A stretch of DNA of 64,000 nucleotides from Streptomyces eurythermus (GTDB lineage: Bacteria > Actinomycetota > Actinomycetes > Streptomycetales > Streptomycetaceae). The notes below the pieces were generated by a model. That model had not been told where the DNA came from. It searched no databases and saw only the letters and a program-made list of their open reading frames with translations. This document shows positions 45,212 to 53,800 of the stretch, one piece after another (the first letter of the stretch is position 1; each line of letters begins with the position of its first letter). Made by a program: the position numbers and the translations under genes. The stretch is from positions 62,001-126,000 of the forward strand of contig NZ_BMSK01000011.1 of assembly GCF_014649115.1 (NCBI RefSeq), written 5' to 3'.

Positions 45212-46381
45212 GTGGCGAAGCGGCTGACCTGCGATGTCGTGGTCGTCGGAGCCGGGATGGCGGGCGCGGCCTGCGCGCTGTACGCCGCCCGGGCCGGCCT
45301 GGAGGTACGGGTGGTGGACCGCGGCGCGGTGGCCGGCGGCACCACCGGAGCGGGCGAGGGCAACCTCCTGGTCTCCGACAAGGAGCCGGGACCGGAGCTG
45401 CGACTGGCCCTGCTGTCGGCCCGGTTGTGGGCCGGGCTGGCGCAGGAGCTGGGCGCGGCGGTCGAGTACGAGCCCAAGGGCGGTCTGGTGGTCGCCTCGG
45501 CACCCGGCGCGCTGGCCGCGCTGCGGGACCTCGCCGCCCGCCAGCGGTCCGCCGGCGTCACGGCCGTACCGGTGGCGGCCGACCGACTCCCCGACCTGGA
45601 ACCGTACTTGGCGCCGGGGATGGCGGGCGGGGTGCACTATCCGCAGGACGCCCAGGTCATGCCCGCGCTGGCCGCCGCCCATCTGCTGCGCGCCTCCGGG
45701 GCCCGGCTGCACCCCGGCCACACGGTGACCGGGGTGCTGCGCGGGGCGGACGGCATGGTGTACGGCGTCCGCACCGACCGGGGGGACATCCACGCCCCGG
45801 CGGTGGTGAACGCGGCCGGTGTCCGGGGCGGCGAGCTCGCGGCGCTCGCCGGGATCCGGCTGCCGGTGCTCCCCCGGCGCGGTTTCGTCCTGGTCACCGA
45901 GCCGCTGCCGCGCCGGGTCCGGCACAAGGTGTACGCCGCGGACTACGTGGCCGACGTGGCCAGCGACTCGGCCGGGCTGCGCGCCTCGCCGGTGGTGGAG
46001 GGCACGGCGGCCGGACCGGTGCTGATCGGCGCCACCCGGGAACGGGTGGGCTTCGACCGCTCGCTGTCGCTGCGCGCGGTCCGGGCGCTCGCCGCCGGGG
46101 CCGTCGGGCTGTTCCCGTTCCTCCGGCAGGTCCGCGCGCTGCGGACGTACGCGGGCTTCCGGCCGTATCTGCCCGACCATCTGCCGGCGATCGGCCCCGA
46201 CCCCCGGGTGCCCGGCCTGTTCCACGCCTGCGGACACGAGGGCGCCGGCATCGGACTCGCCCCGGCCACCGGGCTGTTGATCGCGCGGGCGCTCACCGGC
46301 AAGGCGCCGGAGCTCGACCTCACACCGTTCCGGCCGGAGCGGTTCGACACACAGGGAGGAAACGACGGTGAATCCCCTTGA
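45212..46381 (+). CDS. D-hydroxyproline dehydrogenase, FAD-dependent DAO-type subunit
   Basis: 389 aa DAO fold: CDVVVVGAGMAGAACALYAARAGLEVRVVDRG, substrate-domain motif GVHYPQDAQVMPALAAAHLL and C-terminal ACGHEGAGIGLAPATGLLIARALTG. With the small [2Fe-2S] protein and the second flavoprotein directly downstream it forms the heterotrimer that oxidises cis-4-hydroxy-D-proline to Pyr4H2C. HcnC of hydrogen cyanide synthase is related, but the epimerase and deaminase neighbours decide for hydroxyproline. GTG 45212 is probably leaderless. Confidence 0.88.
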   Translation: MAKRLTCDVVVVGAGMAGAACALYAARAGLEVRVVDRGAVAGGTTGAGEGNLLVSDKEPGPELRLALLSARLWAGLAQELGAAVEYEPKGGLVVASAPGALAALRDLAARQRSAGVTAVPVAADRLPDLEPYLAPGMAGGVHYPQDAQVMPALAAAHLLRASGARLHPGHTVTGVLRGADGMVYGVRTDRGDIHAPAVVNAAGVRGGELAALAGIRLPVLPRRGFVLVTEPLPRRVRHKVYAADYVADVASDSAGLRASPVVEGTAAGPVLIGATRERVGFDRSLSLRAVRALAAGAVGLFPFLRQVRALRTYAGFRPYLPDHLPAIGPDPRVPGLFHACGHEGAGIGLAPATGLLIARALTGKAPELDLTPFRPERFDTQGGNDGESP

Positions 46382-46670
46382 GCCGACGCGGGCCCGGCCG
46401 GGCCCGGCCCACACCGCCACCTTCGACGGCCGGCCCCTGCGGGCGCTGCCCGGTCAGACGGTCGCGGCGGCGCTGTGGGCGGCGGGTGTGACGGCCTGGC
46501 GCGGCACCCGGGGCACCGGCGCGCCGCGCGGGGTGTTCTGCGGCATCGGGGTGTGCTTCGACTGCCTGGTGACCGTCAACGACCGCCCCGGCCAACGGGC
46601 TTGTCTGGTGCCGGTGCGCCCGGGCGATGTGATCCGCACCCAGCGGGGGACGGGCCGGGACGATGACTGA
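46368..46670 (+). CDS. D-hydroxyproline dehydrogenase, small [2Fe-2S] subunit
   Basis: 100 aa. Ferredoxin-like with cysteines in GVFCGIGVCFDCLVTVNDRPGQRACL. GTG 46368 with GGGAGG upstream, overlapping the end of the previous gene by 14 bp. HcnA-type subunit linking the two flavoproteins. Confidence 0.9.
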   Translation: MNPLEPTRARPGPAHTATFDGRPLRALPGQTVAAALWAAGVTAWRGTRGTGAPRGVFCGIGVCFDCLVTVNDRPGQRACLVPVRPGDVIRTQRGTGRDDD

Positions 46671-48060
46671 GCGCCCTCGGCTCGCCGTCGTCGGCGCGGG
46701 CCCGGCCGGTCTCGCCGCGGCCCTGACGGCCGCCGCACGGGGTGTCCGGGTGCTCCTGGTCGACGCGGCCGACCAGGCCGGCGGGCAGTTCTACCGGCAG
46801 CCGGCCGCCGGTCTCGGCGCCCGCCGGCCCCACGCCCCGCACCACCGGTGGCGGACCTGGGAGCGGCTGCGGACCGGTCTCGAACGGCACCGCGCGGCGG
46901 GCCGGATCACCCATCTGACCGACCACCATGTGTGGTGCGTGGCAGGCGAGTCCGGCTCCGGCGGGTTCACCGTGTACGCGCTGCGCGGCCCCGGGCAGGA
47001 GGAGGGCGTCACCGTCCGCGCGGACGCCGTGCTCCTCGCCACCGGCGGCTACGAGCGGGTGCTGCCCTTTCCCGGCTGGACGCTGCCCGGGGTCGTCACA
47101 GCGGGCGGGGCGCAGGCCATGCTCAAGGGACAGCTGGTGCTGCCCGGACGGACGGCCGTGGTCGCCGGGACCGGGCCACTGCTGCTGCCGGTGGCGACCG
47201 GGCTGGCCGCGGCCGGTGCCCAGGTGGCGGCGCTGGTGGAGTCCGCCGGTCCGGCCGCGCTGTCACGCCGGCTGCCCGCCCTGGCCGCACAGCCCGGCAC
47301 ACTCGCCGAGGGCGCCGGGTACGCGGCCCGGCTGCTGCGGCACGGCGTGCGCGTCCTGCCCCGGCACACGGTCCTCGCGGCGCACGGCACCGAGCGGCTG
47401 GAGGCGGTGACGGTGGCCGCGCTCGACCGGACCGGACGCCCGCGGCCCGGCACCGCCCGCCGGGTGCGCTGCGACACCCTCGCCGTGGGCCACGGACTGC
47501 TGCCGCACACCGACCTCGCCGAGACCCTCGGCTGCGCCCTGTCCGGCACCGCCGTACGGGTCGACGCCGAGCAGCGCACCGACGTGCCCGGCGTCTGGGC
47601 CGCCGGGGAGGCCACCGGGGTCGGCGGCGCGACGCTCGCGCTCGCCGAGGGGCGCATCGCCGGGCAGTCGGCCGCCGCGCGGCTGTACGGCACCGCCCCG
47701 GACCCGCGCCGCTGGGCCGCCGCCGACCGGACCAGGGCGCGGGCGCGCGCGTTCGCCGCGGCCCTGGATTCGGTGTACGCCCCGCCCGCGGGCTGGGCGG
47801 AGCGACTGCCGGACGAGACGGTGGTGTGCCGCTGCGAGGAGGTCACCGCGGGACGGGTGTGCGAGGCGGTCGGCACGCTCGGCGCCGGGGACGCGCGCAC
47901 CGTGAAGCTGCTCACCCGGGCCGGGATGGGCTGGTGCCAGGGCCGGATGTGCGGGCCCGCGGTGGCCGGTCTGACGGGCTGCCCGCTCGATCCCGGACGC
48001 CGGCCGTTCGCCCGGCCGGTACCGCTCGGCGTCCTGGCCGGGCTGCCGGATACCGAGTAA
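46663..48060 (+). CDS. D-hydroxyproline dehydrogenase, NAD(P)/FAD oxidoreductase subunit with BFD domain
   Basis: 465 aa. N-terminal LAVVGAGPAGLAAALTAAARGVRVLLVDAADQAGGQFYRQ, second nucleotide site, FAD closure DVPGVWAAGEATGVGGATLALAEGRIAG, and C-terminal BFD-like [2Fe-2S] domain with VVCRCEEVTAGRV and GMGWCQGRMCG. HcnB-type subunit. The ATG overlaps the small-subunit stop by eight bases. Same architecture as the GlpA-like gene at 16-17.4 kb. Confidence 0.9.
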   Translation: MTERPRLAVVGAGPAGLAAALTAAARGVRVLLVDAADQAGGQFYRQPAAGLGARRPHAPHHRWRTWERLRTGLERHRAAGRITHLTDHHVWCVAGESGSGGFTVYALRGPGQEEGVTVRADAVLLATGGYERVLPFPGWTLPGVVTAGGAQAMLKGQLVLPGRTAVVAGTGPLLLPVATGLAAAGAQVAALVESAGPAALSRRLPALAAQPGTLAEGAGYAARLLRHGVRVLPRHTVLAAHGTERLEAVTVAALDRTGRPRPGTARRVRCDTLAVGHGLLPHTDLAETLGCALSGTAVRVDAEQRTDVPGVWAAGEATGVGGATLALAEGRIAGQSAAARLYGTAPDPRRWAAADRTRARARAFAAALDSVYAPPAGWAERLPDETVVCRCEEVTAGRVCEAVGTLGAGDARTVKLLTRAGMGWCQGRMCGPAVAGLTGCPLDPGRRPFARPVPLGVLAGLPDTE

Positions 48061-48071
48061 GCCGTGTCCAA

Positions 48072-48086
48072 CAGTGCCATATCACA
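48072..48086 (-). promoter_or_regulatory. candidate GntR operator, site 2, before the deaminase gene
   Basis: On the minus strand TGTGATATGGCACTG, matching site 1 at 12 of 15 bases. It lies in the 66-bp gap between the dehydrogenase and deaminase genes, so the distal genes may have their own controlled promoter. Confidence 0.6.
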
Positions 48087-48126
48087 CCTCACCAAGACGG
48101 TTACCTGCCGAGATGGGGGACTTCCG

Positions 48127-49023
48127 ATGTCCGACCTACCGCACCGCCCCTGGCACGGCGTCCTCGTCGCCACCGCGCTCCCCTTCCGCGACGACCTCTC
48201 GGTCGACCACGACCGCTACGCCGAGCACTGTGCCTGGCTCGTCGCGAACGGCTGCGACGGCGTCGTACCGAACGGCTCGCTCGGCGAGTACCAGGTGCTC
48301 ACCCCCGAGGAGCGGGCCCGGGTGGTTCGGACCGCCGTGGCCGCGGTCGGCGGGGAGCGGGTGATGCCGGGTGTGGCCGCGTACGGCTCCGCGGAGGCCC
48401 GCCGCTGGGCCGAGCAGGCCGGCGCGGCCGGCTGCGCGGCGGTGATGCTGCTGCCGCCCAACGCCTATCGCGCCGACGAGCGTTCCGTCCTCGCCCACTA
48501 CACGGAGGTCGCCCGGGCCGGCCTGCCGGTGGTGGCGTACAACAACCCGGTCGACACCAAGGTCGACCTGGTGCCCGAACTCCTCGCCCGGCTGCACGGC
48601 GAGGGGCTGGTGCAGGCCGTCAAGGAGTTCTCCGGGGATGTGCGCCGCGCCTGGCGGATCGCCGAACTGGCCCCGGACCTCGACCTGTTGGTCGGTGCCG
48701 ACGATGTACTGCTGGAGCTGGCGACGGCCGGCGCCAAGGGCTGGGTGGCCGGCTATCCCAACGCGCTGCCCCGCGCCTCGGTGGAGCTGTACCGCGCGGC
48801 CGTGTCCGGCGACCGGGCCACCGCGCTGCCCCTGTACCGGCAGCTGCATCCGCTGCTGCGCTGGGACTCCAGGACGGAGTTCGTCCAGGCGATCAAGCTC
48901 TCCATGGACCTCGCCGGACGGTACGGCGGCCCGGTGCGCCCGCCGAGGGTGCCGCTGCTGCCCGAGCAGGAGGCCGCGGTCCGCGCGGCCACCGAGAAGG
49001 CCCTGGCCGCCGGGCTGGTCTGA
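48127..49023 (+). CDS. dihydrodipicolinate synthase family protein, probable Pyr4H2C deaminase
   Basis: 298 aa TIM barrel of the DapA family: GVLVATALPFRDDLSVDHDRYAEH, NGSLGEYQVLTPEER (in place of GTTGE), VVAYNNPVDTKVDL and Schiff-base Lys166 in LVQAVKEFSGDVRRA. In this setting it should convert 1-pyrroline-4-hydroxy-2-carboxylate to 2-oxoglutarate semialdehyde plus ammonia, not make dihydrodipicolinate. ATG 48127. Confidence 0.88.
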   Translation: MSDLPHRPWHGVLVATALPFRDDLSVDHDRYAEHCAWLVANGCDGVVPNGSLGEYQVLTPEERARVVRTAVAAVGGERVMPGVAAYGSAEARRWAEQAGAAGCAAVMLLPPNAYRADERSVLAHYTEVARAGLPVVAYNNPVDTKVDLVPELLARLHGEGLVQAVKEFSGDVRRAWRIAELAPDLDLLVGADDVLLELATAGAKGWVAGYPNALPRASVELYRAAVSGDRATALPLYRQLHPLLRWDSRTEFVQAIKLSMDLAGRYGGPVRPPRVPLLPEQEAAVRAATEKALAAGLV

Positions 49024-49044
49024 CGAGGGGAAGGAGGCCGGAAG

Positions 49045-50046
49045 ATGCGCAGCAAGCTCGTCCTGCACGCCGTCGACTCGCACACCGAGGGCATGCCGAC
49101 CCGGGTGATCACCGGCGGGATCGGCACCGTGCCCGGCGCGACGATGAACGAACGGCGGCTGTACTTCCGCCAGCACCGCGACCACGTCAAGCGGTTGCTG
49201 ATGAACGAACCGCGCGGCCACTCCGCGATGAGCGGTGCCGTCCTGCAGCCGCCGACCCGCCCCGACTGCGACTGGGGCATCATCTACATCGAGGTCTCCG
49301 GGTATCTGCCGATGTGCGGGCACGGGACGATCGGGGTGGCCACCGTCCTGGTCGAGACGGGCATGGTGGAGGTCACCGAGCCGGTGACCACCATCCGGCT
49401 GGACACCCCGGCGGGGGTCGTGATCGCCGAGGTCGCGGTGGCGGACGGCGCCGCCCGGAGCGTGACCCTGCGGAACGTGCCGTCGTTCGCCGCCGGGCTG
49501 GACCGCGAGGTCACCCTGCCGGACGGCCGGACCGTCCGCTACGACCTCGCCTACGGCGGCAACTTCTACGCGATCCTGCCCGTGGACGCCCTCGGGCTGC
49601 CCTTCGACCGCGCCCGCAAGGACGACATCCTGGCGGCGGGGCTGGCGCTGATGCGGGCCGTCAACGAGCAGGACGAGCCGGTCCATCCGCAGGACCCGTC
49701 CATCCGCGGCTGCCACCACGTCCACCTGTACGCGCCCGGCGCCACGGCCCGGCACTCCCGGCACGCGATGGTCATCCACCCGGGCTGGTTCGACCGCTCC
49801 CCCTGCGGCACCGGCACCTGCGCGCGCATGGCGCAGCTGCACGCGCGCGGTGAACTCCCGCTGGGCACCGAGTTCGTGAACGAGTCCTTCATCGGCACCC
49901 GGTTCAGCGGTCGGCTGCTGGGCACGACCGAGGTCGCCGGGGTGCCGGCCGTGCTGCCCAGCTTCACCGGCCGCGCGTGGATCACCGGGACGGCACAGTA
50001 TCTGCTGGACCCGGACGACCCGTTCCCCGAGGGGTTCGTCCTGTAG
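49045..50046 (+). CDS. 4-hydroxyproline 2-epimerase (proline racemase family)
   Basis: 333 aa. Both catalytic cysteines are present: Cys91 in LPMCGHGTIGVATVLVE and Cys254 in RSPCGTGTCARMAQLHA. The second Cys (not Thr or Ser) separates it from 3-hydroxyproline dehydratases. It interconverts trans-4-hydroxy-L-proline and cis-4-hydroxy-D-proline, the first step of the pathway. It starts 21 bp after the deaminase stop. Confidence 0.92.
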   Translation: MRSKLVLHAVDSHTEGMPTRVITGGIGTVPGATMNERRLYFRQHRDHVKRLLMNEPRGHSAMSGAVLQPPTRPDCDWGIIYIEVSGYLPMCGHGTIGVATVLVETGMVEVTEPVTTIRLDTPAGVVIAEVAVADGAARSVTLRNVPSFAAGLDREVTLPDGRTVRYDLAYGGNFYAILPVDALGLPFDRARKDDILAAGLALMRAVNEQDEPVHPQDPSIRGCHHVHLYAPGATARHSRHAMVIHPGWFDRSPCGTGTCARMAQLHARGELPLGTEFVNESFIGTRFSGRLLGTTEVAGVPAVLPSFTGRAWITGTAQYLLDPDDPFPEGFVL

Positions 50047-50111
50047 CGGGGTTCGTCCTGTGGCACCCCCGGGCTCCTCCCCTGCCCGGCTCCTCTACAC
50101 TCACCCCGGTG

Positions 50112-50804
50112 ATGCGTGACATGGCACAGAACACGCGCGACGCGGAGCTGTCCGCCCTCCCCCGGCTCGGCGGACGGCGCAGCAGTTACCGCGAGCGGGT
50201 CGCGGACGCCCTGCGCGCCGCGCTGATCGCGGGCGAGCTGCGGCCGGGCGAGGTGTACTCGGCGCCCTCGCTGGCCGCCCGGTTCGGTGTCTCGGCGACG
50301 CCGGTACGGGAGGCGATGCTCGACCTGGCCAAGGAGGGACTGGTCGACACCGTGCCCAACAAGGGGTTCCGGGTCACCGTCGTCTCCGACCGGCAGCTGG
50401 ACGAGTACACACAGATCCGGGCGCTCATCGAGATCCCGACCGTGGTGGCCCTGGCCCGCACCGCGGACCGGGTCTCGCTGGAGGCGCTGCGCCCGGCGGC
50501 CCGGGAGATCGTCCAGGCCGCCGCGGCGGGCGACCTGATCGCCTACGTCGAGGCGGACACCCGTTTCCACCTCGGCCTGCTCGCCCTCGCGGGCAACGCG
50601 CACCTGGTCGAGGTCGTCGCCGACCTGCGGGGGCGCTCCCGGCTGTACGGGCTGACCGCGCTGGTCCGGACGGGCCGGCTGCTCGCCTCCGCCGAGGAGC
50701 ACCTGGAGCTGCTGGACGCCCTGCTGGAGCGCGACGAGCAGGCCGTCGACGCGATCATGACCCGGCATCTGGGGCATGTGCGCGGGCTGTGGGCGGCGGA
50801 CTGA
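50112..50804 (+). CDS. GntR-family regulator with FCD ligand domain
   Basis: 230 aa. Winged helix (YRERVADALRAALIAGELRPGEVYSAPSLAARFGVSATPVREAMLDLAKEGLV) and an FCD all-alpha domain with metal-ligand residues (RALIEIPTVVAL; ADTRFHLGLLALAGN; EHLELLDALLERD). TACACT (50096-50101) would be a -10 for a leaderless message at ATG 50112; ATG 50121 is an alternative start. A copy of the 15-bp operator overlaps this start, so it probably represses itself. Likely ligand: an intermediate of hydroxyproline catabolism. Confidence 0.88.
   Translation: MRDMAQNTRDAELSALPRLGGRRSSYRERVADALRAALIAGELRPGEVYSAPSLAARFGVSATPVREAMLDLAKEGLVDTVPNKGFRVTVVSDRQLDEYTQIRALIEIPTVVALARTADRVSLEALRPAAREIVQAAAAGDLIAYVEADTRFHLGLLALAGNAHLVEVVADLRGRSRLYGLTALVRTGRLLASAEEHLELLDALLERDEQAVDAIMTRHLGHVRGLWAAD
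50115..50129 (+). promoter_or_regulatory. candidate GntR operator, site 3, at the start of the regulator gene
   Basis: CGTGACATGGCACAG, which fits the other two sites at GTGAYATRGYAC-G. It lies just past the predicted transcription start, a typical autorepression position. Confidence 0.6.
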
Positions 50805-50850
50805 CCGCGACCGGCGCCGGACATCTGGCGGCGGGAGGTCCGCACCGCGA

Positions 50851-50892
50851 CGTTTTTTGCGTGATCAAGCGGCCCGCACGGAACAAAAAACG
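50851..50892. promoter_or_regulatory. A/T-run inverted repeat upstream of the APC permease
   Basis: CGTTTTTTG (50851-50859) and CAAAAAACG (50884-50892) are perfect inverses 24 nt apart, striking in this GC-rich DNA. They lie 90-130 bp before the permease start and 47 bp after the regulator stop. It could terminate the regulator transcript on either strand or bind a regulator. Confidence 0.5.
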
Positions 50893-50981
50893 GCGATTTT
50901 GAGCCAGATCGGCGCATCCCCGACCATGGAGCCCGTCCCGGTGATCCCGGGAACATCCGTTCCATGAGAGGCGCACCACCC

Positions 50982-52442
50982 ATGCACAACACCGGAACCG
51001 TCGCACGGTCGGCTCCGGCCTCCGCGGAGACCCCCGCGGCGCCGCCCACGGTTCCCGCCGAGGACCCGCACGGCGACGCCGGCCGGCATGCCCGCCGGTT
51101 CGGCCTGCCCGTCGCCACCGCGCTGGTCATGGGCAACATCATCGGCGGCGGCATCTTCCTGCTGCCCGCCTCCATCGCCCCCTACGGCACGGTCAGCCTG
51201 GTCGCGTTCGTCGTGCTGACCGTCGGCGCCATCGCGCTCGCCCTGGTCTTCGGCCGGCTGGCCGCCCGGGACCCGCGCACCGGCGGCCCCTACGTCTACG
51301 CCCGCGAGGCGTTCGGCGACTTCGCCGGCTTCCTCGCGGCCTGGTCGTACTGGATCACCACCTGGGTGTCGAACGCCGCGCTCGCCGTCGCCGCCGTCGG
51401 CTACCTGGACGTGCTGATCCCGGTCGACGACCACCGCTGGACCGCCTGCCTGGCCGCGCTCGCCCTCCAGTGGCTGCCCGCCCTCGCCAACTTCGCCGGC
51501 ACCCGGTACGTCGGCGCCGTCCAGCTGGTCTCCACCGTGCTGAAGTTCGTACCGCTGCTGCTGGTCGCGGTCGGCGGGCTGTTCTTCTTCGACCCGGACC
51601 GGCTCGGGCCGTTCAACGCGAGCGGGCACGGCGCGGTCGGCGCGGTCTCCGCCTCCGCCGCCCTGCTGCTCTTCTCCTACCTCGGGGTGGAGTCCGCCGC
51701 CGTCAGCGCGGGCGAGGTCAAGAACGCCCGCCGCAACGTGGGCCGCGCCACCGTCATCGGCACCGCGGGCGCGGCGCTGGTGTACCTGCTGGGCACGGTG
51801 TCGGTGTTCGGCACGGTCGCGCACGACCGGCTGGTGTCCTCCAGCGCGCCGTTCTCGGACGCCGTGAACACGATGTTCGGGGGCAGCTGGGGCGGTACGG
51901 CGGTGGCGCTCGCCGCGCTGGTGTCGATGACCGGCTGCCTCAACGGCTGGACCCTGCTCAGCGCCCAGACGCCGTACGCGGCGGCGCGCGACGGACTGTT
52001 CCCGAGCGCCTTCGCCCGCCGGCGGCGGGGCGTGCCCACGGTCGGCGTGGGCGTGACGGTCGTCCTCGCCTCGCTGCTCACCGTCTACAACTACTTCTCC
52101 GGCTCGGCCAAGGTCTTCGACGTCCTGGTTCTGGTCACCACGTTCACCGCGACCGTGCCGTATCTGCTGGCCACCGCCGCGCAGATCTTCCACCTCGTGG
52201 CCGGGCGGCCCGGGCAGGTCGACCGGGGGCGGCTGGTGCGGGACTCCGTGATCACGGCCGTGGCCGCCGCGTTCTCCGTCTGGCTGATGGCGGGCGCCGG
52301 GTACGCGGCGGTGTACCAGGGTGTGCTGTTCCTGTTCGTCGGGATCATCGTCTACGCGGTGATGGCGGCGCGCCGGCAGCGCGGGCTGGCGCCGGCGGGC
52401 GGGACGCCGACAGCCGAGGCCTCAGCGGTCGAGACGGCGTAG
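50982..52442 (+). CDS. APC-family permease, probable hydroxyproline/proline-type transporter
   Basis: 486 aa. Hydrophilic N-terminus (~45 aa) then 12 spans beginning ATALVMGNIIGGGIFLLPAS, the APC substrate loop; family runs GGPYVYAREAFGDFAGFLAAWSYWITTWVSNAA and FSYLGVESAAVSAGEVKNARRNV. ATG 50982 has GAGAGG nine bases upstream, better than ATG 50964. Relatives include AdiC/PotE-type exchangers. Its place after the hydroxyproline genes suggests uptake of hydroxyproline. Confidence 0.85.
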   Translation: MHNTGTVARSAPASAETPAAPPTVPAEDPHGDAGRHARRFGLPVATALVMGNIIGGGIFLLPASIAPYGTVSLVAFVVLTVGAIALALVFGRLAARDPRTGGPYVYAREAFGDFAGFLAAWSYWITTWVSNAALAVAAVGYLDVLIPVDDHRWTACLAALALQWLPALANFAGTRYVGAVQLVSTVLKFVPLLLVAVGGLFFFDPDRLGPFNASGHGAVGAVSASAALLLFSYLGVESAAVSAGEVKNARRNVGRATVIGTAGAALVYLLGTVSVFGTVAHDRLVSSSAPFSDAVNTMFGGSWGGTAVALAALVSMTGCLNGWTLLSAQTPYAAARDGLFPSAFARRRRGVPTVGVGVTVVLASLLTVYNYFSGSAKVFDVLVLVTTFTATVPYLLATAAQIFHLVAGRPGQVDRGRLVRDSVITAVAAAFSVWLMAGAGYAAVYQGVLFLFVGIIVYAVMAARRQRGLAPAGGTPTAEASAVETA

Positions 52443-53753
52443 CCCACCGTCCCCCGGCTCCGCGACCCCCGGCACCTGCGTGTCCGGGGGTTCGCTGTGC
52501 GCGGGCCCGGTGTCGTGAGGCTCGGCGTTCCCGGGGCCGGTGTCCCCGGGCGGGGTGTCCGGGGGCGCGCTGTGGACCCCGGGCCGGTACTTGGGGACGC
52601 GGAGGGTGACCTTCGTCCCGGCGCCGACGCCGGTCTCGATGACCAGGCCGTGCTCGTCGCCGTAGACCTGGCGCAGCCGCTCGTCCACGTTGCGCAACCC
52701 GATGCCCGCCGTCGGTCCGTCCTCGCCGCGCAGGATCCGGCGGAGCCGGCCGGGCTCCATGCCCACCCCGTTGTCCTCGACGGCGATCCGGGCCGTCGCC
52801 CCCTCGTCGTGCGCGGTGATCGTGATCCGGCCGCGCCCGGCGCTCCCCTCCAGTCCGTGCTTGACCGCGTTCTCCACCAGGGGCTGGAGGCAGAGGAAGG
52901 GAACGGCCACCGGCAGCACCTCGGGGGCGATCCGCAGGGTGACCTCCAGGCGCGGCCCGAACCGGGCCCGGACCAGCTCCAGGAACTGCTCGACGGCGCG
53001 CAGTTCCTCGGCCAGGGTGGTGAACGCGCCGTGGCGGCGGAAGGAGTAGCGGGCGAAGTCGGCGAACTCCAGCAGCAGCTCGCGGGCCCGCTCGGGGTCG
53101 GTGCGGACGAAGGACGCGATCGCCGCCAGGGAGTTGTAGACGAAGTGCGGGGAGATCTGCGCGCGCAGCGCCCGGACCTCCGCCTCGATCAGCCCGGTGC
53201 GGGTCCGGTCGAGGTCGGCGAGTTCCAGCTGGACGGAGACCCAGCGCGCCACCTCCTCGGTGGCCCGCGCCCCGGACCCCGGCTCCCCCGCGCCGAGCAC
53301 GACGAGGGCGCCGGGCACGCGCCGGTCGACGGTGAGCGGCGCGGCGGCGCCCCAGCGCACCGGGCAGTCCGGGTCCGGGCAGGCGACGGCGAAGGTCTGC
53401 GCGCGGCCGGTGTCCAGCACCTGGCGGACCCGCTCCAGGGCCGCCTCCGTGTGGTGCCGGCCCGGTCCCTCCCAGGCCAGCAGCCGGTCCTCGGCGGTGA
53501 GCCCGAGCGCGGCCGTGCCGAACAGCGGCCGCAGCCCGCGGACCGCCTTGCGGGCGGCGTCCGGGGTGAGTCCGGCGCGCAGCGGAGGCGCGGCCACGGA
53601 CGCGGTGTGCAGGGTGCGGAAGGTGGCGCGTTCCACGGGGGTGCCGGGGTCCGGGCCGCCCCGGGCCGCCCGGCGGGCCAGCAGGCGTCCGGTGGCGAGC
53701 CCGGCGGCGAAGAGCAGCGGGGCGCCGGCGGCGAGCAGGGCGAGGCCGTTCAC
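52422..53753 (-). CDS. LytS/YehU-type sensor histidine kinase
   Basis: 443 aa. One N-terminal membrane segment (LALLAAGAPLLFAAGLATG), a GAF-like middle, the His-kinase core with phosphoacceptor in RAQISPHFVYNSLAAIASFV, N-box PLVENAVKHGLEG and G-box VEDNGVGMEPGRL. Disordered Pro-rich C-terminal tail. Its GTG overlaps the stop of a 16-codon mini-ORF that overlaps the symporter stop. The 3' end overlaps the convergent permease by 21 bp. No response regulator is adjacent; a LytTR regulator is at 0.6-1.4 kb. Confidence 0.92.
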   Translation of the reverse strand: MNGLALLAAGAPLLFAAGLATGRLLARRAARGGPDPGTPVERATFRTLHTASVAAPPLRAGLTPDAARKAVRGLRPLFGTAALGLTAEDRLLAWEGPGRHHTEAALERVRQVLDTGRAQTFAVACPDPDCPVRWGAAAPLTVDRRVPGALVVLGAGEPGSGARATEEVARWVSVQLELADLDRTRTGLIEAEVRALRAQISPHFVYNSLAAIASFVRTDPERARELLLEFADFARYSFRRHGAFTTLAEELRAVEQFLELVRARFGPRLEVTLRIAPEVLPVAVPFLCLQPLVENAVKHGLEGSAGRGRITITAHDEGATARIAVEDNGVGMEPGRLRRILRGEDGPTAGIGLRNVDERLRQVYGDEHGLVIETGVGAGTKVTLRVPKYRPGVHSAPPDTPPGDTGPGNAEPHDTGPAHSEPPDTQVPGVAEPGDGGLRRLDR

Positions 53754-53800
53754 GGGCGGGTGCCGTGGGCCGCGCACCGCCGGTACCGGTGGGTCGTCAT
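53750..53800 (-). CDS. 16-codon mini-ORF linking symporter and kinase
   Basis: MTTHRYRRCAAHGTRP. Its ATG overlaps the symporter TGA (ATGA) and its stop overlaps the kinase GTG (GTGA). This would let ribosomes pass from the symporter to the kinase. Whether the peptide matters is unknown. Confidence 0.45.
   Translation of the reverse strand: MTTHRYRRCAAHGTRP

Noticed and set aside
45212..48060. Hydrogen cyanide synthase (HcnABC)
   Set aside because: Subunits are homologous, but the 4-hydroxyproline epimerase, Pyr4H2C deaminase and permease next door fit D-hydroxyproline dehydrogenase.
48127..49023. Lysine-pathway dihydrodipicolinate synthase (dapA)
   Set aside because: The NGSLGE loop replaces GTTGE and the gene lies inside a hydroxyproline operon.
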